Positions 56,795 to 64,000 of a DNA stretch of 64,000 bases are shown piece after piece; position 1 is the stretch's first letter; each line of letters opens with the position of its first letter. Under the pieces are notes generated by a model. The model was given only the letters and a program-made list of their open reading frames with translations, had not been told where the DNA came from and made no database searches. Source of the DNA: Marinobacter lipolyticus SM19 (GTDB lineage: Bacteria; Pseudomonadota; Gammaproteobacteria; Pseudomonadales; Oleiphilaceae); contig NZ_KE007326.1 of NCBI RefSeq assembly GCF_000397065.2, positions 459,689 to 523,688 on the forward strand, given 5' to 3'. The position numbers were made by a program, and so were the translations under genes.

Positions 56795-58170
56795 GAGTTA
56801 TTCACCTTTTCTTTCATTCCCTCCACCACGCGATCCATGGCGGAACTGCGAGAACCCTTGACCAGAATGGTCATCGGAAACTGCGGGCCGGCTAACAGAC
56901 GGTCCACGGCGTCTTCGTGGGAAGCACACACCTCGGCGGACTGCCCAAAACCTTCTATATAACCTTCACACCCCGGCCCAACGACCAACAGGCGCTCTAC
57001 TCCCTGCTCACGGGCACAAACGCCCACTTCACGATGCAACGCCCGGCTATCGGGCCCGAGTTCTGCCATAGCGCCAAGCACTGCCGCCCGAATCCCGGGC
57101 CTTGCTGCGAGCACACCAATGGCGGCCTTCATGGACGACGGGTTGGCGTTGTAGCTGTCATCAATCAGCACCAGCTCCGCAGACAACTCAATCATCTGCA
57201 AACGACCTTTAACGGCGGCCAGGGCCTGCAAGCCTTGCTGGATGGCCTCATGCGTTGCACCGAGCTCACGGGTAGCCGCAATAGCCAGAAGCGCGTTAGT
57301 GATGTTGTGTTCACCGCTCAACGCCAGCTGGACGCTACACTGCCAGTCATCGGGTCCGTGTGCGATGAAACTTTGTCCATGGATATCAACGCTGACTGCC
57401 GAGGGATAATAATCTGCCGGACCGCCGGCCTTACCGCTGACTGCAGTCACCTTCCGCCCGCCAGCCCGCTGCCGCCAGATGCCAAAAGCAGGGTCGTCAC
57501 CATTAAGGACAACCAGCCCGTTGGCGCCAACGCCATCAATAATCTCGCCTTTGGCCTGGACGATGTTCTCGTAACTGCCAAACCCCTCCAGGTGCGCCTG
57601 GCCTGCATTGGTCAGGATGGCCACGTCCGGCCGGGTAATGGCGACGGTATGGGCGATTTCTCCCAGACCGCTGGCCCCCAGCTCAATGGCGGCAAAGCGG
57701 TGCCCCTTTTCCAGCCGGAACAGGGTCAGTGGAACACCAATGTGATTGTTCAAGTTGCCTTCCGTCGAAAGCGTGGAGCCCATCTGCGTCAGAATGGACG
57801 CGACCATCTCCCGGACCGTGGTTTTACCACTGCTGCCGGTAATAGCCACGAAACGGGCCTGGCTCTCATTCCTGTTGCCAGCAGCGAGTTGTGCCAGCGC
57901 ATCAACAGTGTCGCTGACAACCATCTGGGGAAGGTCCACCGACGTGTCTTCGGTATCCACAATGGCTCCAACGGCTCCCGACTCCCTGGCCTTCGCCAGG
58001 AACTGGTGTCCGTCAAAGTTGTCGCCCCGCAATGCCACAAACAGATCCCCGCGACCGATCTTGCGGGTATCGGTAGACACACCCGAGAAAGTTCGCTGGA
58101 CTGCATCTCCAAAGCGACACTGCCCCCCGGTCCATGCGACAGCGTCAGCCAGCGAGAAGGCGCGCATCAT
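56779..58170 (-). CDS. murF: UDP-MurNAc-tripeptide D-alanyl-D-alanine ligase
   Basis: Adds the D-Ala-D-Ala dipeptide to UDP-MurNAc-tripeptide. The 463-residue protein shows [20 protein letters not shown], the P-loop [26 protein letters not shown] and [15 protein letters not shown]. Its start overlaps the end of murE by four bases, so both ligases are coupled. Its end overlaps mraY. Confidence 0.97.
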   Translation of the reverse strand: MMRAFSLADAVAWTGGQCRFGDAVQRTFSGVSTDTRKIGRGDLFVALRGDNFDGHQFLAKARESGAVGAIVDTEDTSVDLPQMVVSDTVDALAQLAAGNRNESQARFVAITGSSGKTTVREMVASILTQMGSTLSTEGNLNNHIGVPLTLFRLEKGHRFAAIELGASGLGEIAHTVAITRPDVAILTNAGQAHLEGFGSYENIVQAKGEIIDGVGANGLVVLNGDDPAFGIWRQRAGGRKVTAVSGKAGGPADYYPSAVSVDIHGQSFIAHGPDDWQCSVQLALSGEHNITNALLAIAATRELGATHEAIQQGLQALAAVKGRLQMIELSAELVLIDDSYNANPSSMKAAIGVLAARPGIRAAVLGAMAELGPDSRALHREVGVCAREQGVERLLVVGPGCEGYIEGFGQSAEVCASHEDAVDRLLAGPQFPMTILVKGSRSSAMDRVVEGMKEKVNNSCCSG

Positions 58171-59651
58171 GCCACACCTCCATTGAGTTGCAGGATGTGC
58201 TGAACCTGCTCTGCATCACTGAAGTGCACGCGCTGGCCTGCCGTTTCCTGATAGGTCTCATGGCCCTTGCCAGCGATCAGCACTATGTCGCCTTCGCCCG
58301 CCTGCCGTATGGTGCGGGCAATCGCCTCGGCACGGTCGTGAATCACCGCGACCTGATCCGGGTTCTCAAATCCACTGCAGATTTCCCTGGCGATCGCGTC
58401 CGGATGCTCGCCCCGGGGGTTGTCGTCAGTCACAACAACGACATCAGCCGCTTTTTCGGCCTCCACGGCCATTTCCGGGCGCTTGCCACTATCACGATCA
58501 CCACCGCAACCGAACACACAAAACAGGCGCCCCGTGACATGGGGCTTCAGCGCCGCCAATGCATTCGCCAGTGCATCCGGAGTGTGAGCATAATCCACCA
58601 CGACCCTTACGCCATTGGCACCAGAAAACGGTTCCAGGCGGCCAGGCGGCGGCTGTAAAGTCTCGACAGCTCTCTGTACGCGCTCAACCGGTACGCCCAG
58701 GCTCAATACAGCGGCCATGGATGCCAGTACGTTGCTGGCATTGAAGCTCCCCATCAACGGTACATTGACGTCGAACGCGCCCCACTCGCCATCCACGGAT
58801 GCGGTAAAGCCGTGAAGGGTCGGTTCGAACCCGGTCAGCCACAGCTCAGTCTGGGCCTCGTGGAGGCTATAGCGTACCCGGTCGCATTTGCCCTCGAGTT
58901 GGTCATACAGCTGACGTCCGAACGGATCATCGAAATTCACAACCGCGTAGTGCAGTTCCTCGCGTTCAAAAAGCCTCGCCTTGGCCGCTCCATAGGATTC
59001 CATTGAGCCGTGGTAATCGAGGTGGTCCCGGGTCAGGTTGGTAAACACCGCTCCCGTCATCGTGAGGCGGTCAATCCTGCCCTGATCCAGCGCATGAGAT
59101 GACACCTCCATCGCCGCTGCGCGCCCACCCTGTTTCAATATCCGTGACAGAACTCGATTGACCTGAACCACATCCGGCGTCGTGTGGGAAGCCACCTGCA
59201 GCGCGCCTGGCATGCCATAGCCCAGGGTACCCAACAACCCGCACGGGGTGCCGGTCTGCTGCAACAGCTGTGCGATATAGTGACTGACCGACGTTTTACC
59301 ATTGGTTCCAGTTACTCCGATCAGTCGCAAGCGCTGAGAGGGATGCTCGAAAAATCGATCAGCGATCTTTCCCAGCTTACTTCGCAGCCCAACAACCGGC
59401 ACAATGAGTGCGCCGCGGTGTTCCCGACATTCCCCGGGCTCATCGGCCTCAAGAATAATGACGGTGGCACCGGCGGCCACCGCCTGATCCACATAGTGGT
59501 CCGCGGTCGTTCGACTGCCCGCCAGAGCGATGAACGCATCCCCCGACGTCACCTGCCGGCTGTCCGTCTGCAAACCGTGTATCGTCACGTCAAAAACGGA
59601 CGGCACCGGCGCTATACCCTGTAACAATGTGCTGAGTGATGTGATACACAT
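58167..59651 (-). CDS. murE: UDP-MurNAc-tripeptide synthetase (meso-DAP adding)
   Basis: Adds the third stem residue. The 494-residue protein has the P-loop GTNGKTSVSHYIAQLL, HTTPDVVQVNRVL, and the meso-diaminopimelate recognition motif DDNPRGE, so this organism uses meso-DAP at position 3 rather than Lys. The start MCITSLSTLLQG has GGGGTAGGG close upstream and lies just past the ftsI stop; an earlier in-frame codon would overlap ftsI. Confidence 0.97.
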   Translation of the reverse strand: MCITSLSTLLQGIAPVPSVFDVTIHGLQTDSRQVTSGDAFIALAGSRTTADHYVDQAVAAGATVIILEADEPGECREHRGALIVPVVGLRSKLGKIADRFFEHPSQRLRLIGVTGTNGKTSVSHYIAQLLQQTGTPCGLLGTLGYGMPGALQVASHTTPDVVQVNRVLSRILKQGGRAAAMEVSSHALDQGRIDRLTMTGAVFTNLTRDHLDYHGSMESYGAAKARLFEREELHYAVVNFDDPFGRQLYDQLEGKCDRVRYSLHEAQTELWLTGFEPTLHGFTASVDGEWGAFDVNVPLMGSFNASNVLASMAAVLSLGVPVERVQRAVETLQPPPGRLEPFSGANGVRVVVDYAHTPDALANALAALKPHVTGRLFCVFGCGGDRDSGKRPEMAVEAEKAADVVVVTDDNPRGEHPDAIAREICSGFENPDQVAVIHDRAEAIARTIRQAGEGDIVLIAGKGHETYQETAGQRVHFSDAEQVQHILQLNGGVA

Positions 59652-59655
59652 AACC

Positions 59656-61404
59656 CTACCCCCGCTCCTCGGGTGTTTTCGGCCCTGCTGGCACTTCACC
59701 GACTTCCAGTTCCGGTTTCACATTCAGCAGCCGCAATGCATCACTCATGACTCTGGCAAATACCGGCGCCGCAACTTCGCCGCCGTAGTATTCGCCGGAT
59801 TGAGGTGCATCCACCGCCACCACTGTTACGATTCTCGGATGATCAATGGGCGCCATTCCGGCAAAAATGGCCTTGTATTGACTGTCTTCGTAACCGCCCT
59901 TACCCACCAGATGTACGGTGCCGGTCTTGCCGCCGGCAGAATAGAATCCAGGCTGCGCACGTTTACCGGTACCGTTCTCGACCACCTCGCGCAGCATTTC
60001 CCGTACTTGAAATGAGACCTTCTCGGAAAGCACACGTTCCCCGACCGGTCGCTCATCCCGCTTCATCAAACTCAATGGATAGCGAATACCGCCATTGGCC
60101 AGCACCATGTACGCCTGGGCCAGTTGCAGTGCATTCACACTCATGCCGTAGCCATAAGACAGTGTCGCTTCTTCAACGGGTCGCCATTTGGGTGGCGCCG
60201 GCAATACGCCCACCGCCTCACCGGGGAAGCCAATTCCTGTGGGCTGCCCGATACCGAGGCGGGAGTACAGGTTGCGGATGACGTCACCGCCCAACTCTGT
60301 CGCAATCTTGCTCATCCCCACATTGCTGGACTTGGCAATGATACCGGTGACCCCAAGGACGCCGTAGTTGTGACTGTCACGGATGGTAAAACGACCAAAG
60401 CGCCGGTAACCCGGCGCTGTATCAATGGTGCTGTTGAGATTGTATTTTCCCGACTCCAGGGCCGCTGCCATGGCGACCGGCTTCATGGTCGATCCCGGCT
60501 CAAACAAGTCCGTAATGGCCCTGTTTCTCAGCTTGTCCGCGCTTAGCTGACTACGATCGTTGGGGTTGTATGACCCTTGATTCACCATCGCCAATACTTC
60601 ACCAGTATCGACATCCAGCATAACCAGGGTTCCACCCCGGGCGCTGTGAGCCTCCACGACCGCCTTGAGCTCACGGTATGCCAGATATTGCAGCCGCAGG
60701 TCGATACTCAACGCCAGATCGCGACCAGGCCGGGCATCGCGGATCAACGTCAGATCTTTGATCACCCGACCGCGATTGTCCTTGAGCACCCGCTTACGGC
60801 CTTTTTCACCACTGAGCCACTGGTTATAAGCCAGCTCAATCCCTTCCTGGCCATTTTCATCAATGTTCGCAAACCCGACCACATGGGAGGTGACCTCGCC
60901 TGCCGGATAATACCGACGGTACTCCTGGCGGCTGTAGATACCCGGGATCTCTAAAGCCAATGCGCGCTCAGCCAGTCCCGGCTGAATCTTGCGACGCAGG
61001 TACATGAACTCACGACCCTCGTAGGTCACCAGCCGCTGCCTCAGTCGCGCCTCACTGATATCGAGCAAACGCGCCAGATGTGACAATTTGGGCTCTTCCG
61101 GATCGAGTTCCGAAGGGTTGGCCCACACCGTCTGCACCGGTGTACTGACGGCCAGGGATTCCCCGTGACGGTCAGTAATGACACCCCGGTGGGCGTCTAT
61201 GGACTCCACGCGAATGGTGCGCACATCCCCCTGCTTCCGCAGGAATTCATTATCAACAATGTGCAGGTCGACCAGACGCCAGCCAATCACCCCAACCACC
61301 AACAGGAAAACACCCAGCACGGAGCCGTAGCGCCAGGCTTTCAGCCCGGCAGCCAGTCGCTGACTCCACGTTGAGTTCTTTCCCTGATCGGACAAAACAG
61401 TCAC
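59656..61404 (-). CDS. ftsI: Penicillin-binding protein 3 (division transpeptidase)
   Basis: Class B transpeptidase of the septum, partner of FtsW. The 582-residue protein has one membrane anchor (about 28-48), a pedestal domain with RGVITDRHGESLAVSTP, and transpeptidase motifs SxxK in FEPGSTMKPVAM, SSN in IIAKSSNVGMSK, and KTG in GGKTGTVHLV. The start may be GTG 61404 or TTG 61395; AGGGTGA overlaps the first and sits five bases before the second, which favours the TTG. It lies 23 bases after ftsL. Confidence 0.96.
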   Translation of the reverse strand: MTVLSDQGKNSTWSQRLAAGLKAWRYGSVLGVFLLVVGVIGWRLVDLHIVDNEFLRKQGDVRTIRVESIDAHRGVITDRHGESLAVSTPVQTVWANPSELDPEEPKLSHLARLLDISEARLRQRLVTYEGREFMYLRRKIQPGLAERALALEIPGIYSRQEYRRYYPAGEVTSHVVGFANIDENGQEGIELAYNQWLSGEKGRKRVLKDNRGRVIKDLTLIRDARPGRDLALSIDLRLQYLAYRELKAVVEAHSARGGTLVMLDVDTGEVLAMVNQGSYNPNDRSQLSADKLRNRAITDLFEPGSTMKPVAMAAALESGKYNLNSTIDTAPGYRRFGRFTIRDSHNYGVLGVTGIIAKSSNVGMSKIATELGGDVIRNLYSRLGIGQPTGIGFPGEAVGVLPAPPKWRPVEEATLSYGYGMSVNALQLAQAYMVLANGGIRYPLSLMKRDERPVGERVLSEKVSFQVREMLREVVENGTGKRAQPGFYSAGGKTGTVHLVGKGGYEDSQYKAIFAGMAPIDHPRIVTVVAVDAPQSGEYYGGEVAAPVFARVMSDALRLLNVKPELEVGEVPAGPKTPEERG

Positions 61405-61427
61405 CCTGAGTTAGTTGTTGTCAGTAT

Positions 61428-61832
61428 TCAAAGGCCTGCTACCGGCGCCATCAGTGGCACCAGCACAATATCCTCTTTGCCAGGCACAACCATGCCGAAG
61501 CGCTGTGCGGCAAGACTTTCAACCCGACTGTGCGCACTCAGCGCACTTTGCTCCAGCAACAGCTGGCTCCATTCGCGCTGGTACTGGTCCCGTTCACCCT
61601 GAAGCTGCGACAAGGTATTGAACAACTCCCGATTCTTGTGAGCGCTCACTACCACGCCAATGGACGACACAACCAAAAGCCCGACCAATGCAACGGATAT
61701 CAACACCTGTTTCTGCTGCAGCGACTCAAACACCTGCTGCGACACACGAACGGCACTCGCCAATCCGTCCTTGACCTTCTGCTTATTCAACCCGGCGGTT
61801 TTAACCGCCGGCTCAATTGCCACGGCGCCCAT
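61428..61832 (-). CDS. ftsL: Cell division protein FtsL
   Basis: Small bitopic divisome protein (134 residues) that pairs with FtsB to recruit FtsQ and FtsI. A cytoplasmic N-terminus of about 50 residues is followed by one transmembrane helix (VLISVALVGLLVVSSIGVVV) and a periplasmic coiled coil (FNTLSQLQGERDQYQREW). The ATG at 61832 sits two bases after the rsmH stop; a GTG two codons earlier is too close to the ribosome site. Codons 8-14 lie in a strong palindrome. Confidence 0.93.
   Translation of the reverse strand: MGAVAIEPAVKTAGLNKQKVKDGLASAVRVSQQVFESLQQKQVLISVALVGLLVVSSIGVVVSAHKNRELFNTLSQLQGERDQYQREWSQLLLEQSALSAHSRVESLAAQRFGMVVPGKEDIVLVPLMAPVAGL
61792..61811. repeat. Perfect palindrome inside the 5' end of ftsL
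   Basis: CCGGCGGTT and AACCGCCGG are exact inverted repeats around a TT centre. In ftsL mRNA this gives a stable 7-bp GC stem with a UUAAAA loop about 20 bases past the start codon. It could slow early translation. No operator is known here. Confidence 0.5.
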
Positions 61833-61834
61833 AG

Positions 61835-62821
61835 TCACGCGCTCCCTTGCAAACCCTGTTTGTTGTGAACACGCTCAAGCACCCGCATAACTGCACTTCG
61901 TGCCCGAACGTTATCGCTTACTTCTTCTGTATTAGCTTTACTGGCCTTACCAATTAAACGAAACTCCGACGCTTCCTGGGCAGCGGTCACCGGCACACCT
62001 TTTGGCAACCTGGGCCCACGCGCCAGATCGCGCATAAACCGTTTGACCAACCGATCTTCCAGCGAGTGGAAACTGATCACCACCAGGCGCCCGCCTGGCG
62101 CGAGCCGCTCTACCGCCGAAGCCAGCCCTACCTCCAGATCTTCCAATTCCCGGTTGATGAAAATCCGGATCGCCTGGAATGTCCGCGTGGCGGGGTGCTT
62201 GTTTTTTTCCTTCTTCGGAACAGCCTGGCTGACCAATTCAGCCAACTCCCGAGTAGTTTGCAGCGGCGCCTCCTGACGACGCTCCACCACCCGGCGAGCG
62301 ATGCGCCGGGAAAAGCGCTCTTCGCCGTACTGGTAGATCACATCCGCAATCTCACGCTCGTCCGCTTCCGCCAACCATTGCGCTGCACTGGGCTCCTGTT
62401 CGGGATTCATGCGCATGTCCAGTGGACCGTCGCGCATAAAGCTGAAGCCCCGGGCGGCATCATCCAGTTGCGGCGATGACACACCAAGATCCAGCAAAAC
62501 GCCGTTGACCGCCTCCCAGCCTTGTTCCCCGATCGCTGCGTCAAGCTCCGCGAAAGAGCCGTGATAACAGCAGAATCGAGCGTCCTCGGAAGCCAGCTCC
62601 CGGGCTACGCGAATCGCCTCCGGGTCCTTGTCGATTCCCAGCAAGCGGCCGTTCTCTCCCAGCTTCCCGAGTACAAGCCGGCTGTGGCCACCTCGACCAA
62701 AGGTGCCATCGACATATAAACCATCGGGGTCATTAACCAGGTAATCGACCGCCGAATCCAGGAGCACGGAGCGATGCGAGTACTTCTGGCCCGCAGTCCC
62801 CCGCTTGCGTTCGGAGGTCAT
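61835..62821 (-). CDS. rsmH: 16S rRNA (cytosine-1402-N4)-methyltransferase
   Basis: SAM-dependent enzyme (formerly MraW) that methylates C1402 of 16S rRNA. The 328-residue protein has [54 protein letters not shown] and [15 protein letters not shown]. Its start overlaps the mraZ stop by four bases, and ftsL follows two bases after its stop, the standard dcw order. Confidence 0.98.
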   Translation of the reverse strand: MTSERKRGTAGQKYSHRSVLLDSAVDYLVNDPDGLYVDGTFGRGGHSRLVLGKLGENGRLLGIDKDPEAIRVARELASEDARFCCYHGSFAELDAAIGEQGWEAVNGVLLDLGVSSPQLDDAARGFSFMRDGPLDMRMNPEQEPSAAQWLAEADEREIADVIYQYGEERFSRRIARRVVERRQEAPLQTTRELAELVSQAVPKKEKNKHPATRTFQAIRIFINRELEDLEVGLASAVERLAPGGRLVVISFHSLEDRLVKRFMRDLARGPRLPKGVPVTAAQEASEFRLIGKASKANTEEVSDNVRARSAVMRVLERVHNKQGLQGSA

Positions 62822-63270
62822 AGGGAAAGGGCCTCCATCTCTGGCGGCATTTCATCGTCATCCGAAGATTCATCCAGCCAGGCGAACCAGCGCTCCTCAC
62901 TCCAGAGCTCAAGTTTTTTACCCTGCCCGATCAGCATCAGCTTTTTCTCCAGGTGCGCATAGCTGCGCAACGTGGGCGGCACCAGGATTCGCCCGGCACC
63001 ATCCAGTTCCATCGGCGCAGCGTTACCGAGAATCAGGCGCTGCAACCGGCGAGCGGCTTTGTTCATGTTGGGAAGTGCTTCAACCTTGGGCCGGAGAATC
63101 TCCCACTCTGGTTCCGGATACACCAACAGGCAGCGCTCCTCGTCAGCATTGGCAGTCAATACAATGCGGCCACCACAGGCTTGCGCAAGCTCTTCGCGCA
63201 CCCTGGCGGGGATCGCAAGGCGACCCTTCGCATCCATATTGATGGCATGACTGCCAAGAAAGTTGCTCAT
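62818..63270 (-). CDS. mraZ: Transcriptional regulator MraZ
   Basis: Represses its own operon in E. coli by binding direct repeats upstream of mraZ. The 150-residue protein has two AbrB-like repeats, [19 protein letters not shown] and [20 protein letters not shown]. It is first in the dcw cluster. The ATG at 63270 was chosen over a GTG two codons earlier. The candidate operator, three 10-bp repeats, lies 30-60 bases upstream at 63301-63330. Confidence 0.96.
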   Translation of the reverse strand: MSNFLGSHAINMDAKGRLAIPARVREELAQACGGRIVLTANADEERCLLVYPEPEWEILRPKVEALPNMNKAARRLQRLILGNAAPMELDGAGRILVPPTLRSYAHLEKKLMLIGQGKKLELWSEERWFAWLDESSDDDEMPPEMEALSL

Positions 63271-63300
63271 TTGCACCGACTCTGGGGTTCAGAAACCAAA

Positions 63301-63330
63301 AAAAACCACTAAAAACCACTTTTTCCCACT
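63301..63330 (-). promoter_or_regulatory. MraZ operator: three 10-bp direct repeats
   Basis: On the minus strand the sequence reads as three tandem AGTGG-type boxes, each exactly 10 bases after the last (AGTGGGAAAA, AGTGGTTTTT, AGTGGTTTTT). E. coli MraZ binds TGGGN-type repeats separated by five bases, the same 10-base period. They lie just downstream of the predicted start of transcription, where bound MraZ would block the promoter. Confidence 0.8.
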
Positions 63331-63337
63331 TGTGCAC

Positions 63338-63366
63338 ACTATAGAAACACGCAATACACAATGCAA
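63338..63366 (-). promoter_or_regulatory. Predicted sigma-70 promoter of the dcw cluster
   Basis: TTGCAT (-35, 63361-63366) and TATAGT (-10, 63338-63343) on the minus strand are separated by the ideal 17 bases. Transcription would start near 63331, immediately before the MraZ boxes. Confidence 0.75.
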
Positions 63367-63370
63367 GCGC

Positions 63371-63580
63371 CGCTAACGGCGTCGCACCTGCAAAAGTTCC
63401 TTTTATGACAAGAGGTTACAGGCGAAGACTCGCCAAGAGGGGCAAATTACGAAAAAGAAAGACAGAAAAATCAGTCACCTGCAAAAAGAACTGCAGATGA
63501 AAAATGAGGTTTAAGATTTTTTGGCTATAAAGGACGCAGTCTGAGAAGGATAAGCATCAGATGGTCAGGGGAAAAAGAAA
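63371..63580. other. Intergenic region between mraZ promoter and rnpB
   Basis: About 210 bases, A-rich, with no supported open frame or RNA. The rnpB 3' end and its T-rich trailer lie at its right edge. Confidence 0.5.
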
Positions 63581-63928
<348 letters not shown>

Positions 63929-63934
63929 GGCACG

Positions 63935-63963
63935 ACAATACTCCTGCGATCAAGAGCGTGCAA
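63935..63963 (-). promoter_or_regulatory. Promoter of rnpB
   Basis: TTGCAC (-35, 63958-63963) and TATTGT (-10, 63935-63940) on the minus strand are 17 bases apart. The predicted start, about seven bases on, coincides with the base of the P1 helix near 63928. Confidence 0.8.
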
Positions 63964-64000
63964 GCGAAACCCTTCCATCGCCCCGATATTGCTATGCGGA

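Noticed and set aside
63301-63330. Tandem repeats as a possible CRISPR or microsatellite
   Set aside because: The units are only 10 bases with no spacers, and position and sequence fit MraZ boxes.

Overview
The window reads as chromosomal core DNA of a gammaproteobacterium, most likely Marinobacter or a close marine relative. Reasons: a Pseudomonas/Marinobacter-like gene order around mrdA-rodA-mltB-rlpA-dacA and around the dcw cluster, a DAP-type MurE, a divergent rnpB beside mraZ, and dciA beside lpxC and secA. No phage, transposase, CRISPR array, rRNA or tRNA was seen. About 58 protein genes and one structural RNA (RNase P RNA) are supported. The species is inferred, not shown.

Layout. (1) 1-5.8 kb: end of a glutaredoxin gene, a chemotaxis receptor, a YqaA-type membrane protein, an ABC1/UbiB-like kinase and an active-looking diguanylate cyclase. 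(2) 5.8-15.8 kb: a long minus-strand series proA-nadD-rsfS-rlmH-mrdA-rodA-mltB-rlpA-dacA-DUF493-lipB, joining cell elongation and peptidoglycan remodelling with NAD synthesis, ribosome assembly and lipoate transfer. (3) 16-19.5 kb: a tightly overlapping plus-strand trio of two membrane proteins with degenerate GGDEF domains and a DedA-PAP2 fusion. (4) 19.5-29.5 kb: a Lon-N domain protein, a cNMP-binding/HDOD protein, ilvD, a peptidoglycan-binding-like exported protein, an AI-2E/PerM-type permease, two small unknown proteins, a dehalogenase-like hydrolase whose nucleophile position is Asn, a thioesterase and a DEAD-box RNA helicase. (5) 29.5-32.9 kb: TSUP permease-lgt-thyA-folA, with two remarkable long palindromic elements between thyA and folA. 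(6) 32.9-37 kb: an NRDE protein and the isoprenoid set xseB-ispA-dxs. (7) 37-43.4 kb: ribA, moaC, a MutT-ThiE fusion, argJ and secA. (8) 43.5-63.3 kb: an M23 peptidase, dciA, lpxC and the complete minus-strand division/cell-wall (dcw) cluster from mraZ to ftsZ, with its promoter and MraZ operator. (9) 63.6-63.9 kb: rnpB with its own promoter.

The genes fit together as a growth core. The dcw cluster makes the lipid-linked murein precursor (murE, murF, mraY, murD, murG, murC, ddlB) and the septal machine (ftsL, ftsI, ftsW, ftsQ, ftsA, ftsZ). The second cluster makes the elongation machine and trims murein. lpxC balances lipid A synthesis with it. ispA and dxs supply isoprenoid precursors for the undecaprenyl carrier.

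The most unusual signal is the element pair at 30043-30154 and 30279-30390. Each copy has perfect 29-bp inverted arms around a 54-nt core. The cores are nearly identical (49 of 54), but the arms differ at 11 of 29 positions, and each difference is compensated in the partner arm. Also worth a second look are the Asp-to-Asn change in the dehalogenase-like protein, the two catalytically degenerate GGDEF proteins joined to DedA-PAP2, and an lpxC terminator apparently embedded in the dciA coding sequence.
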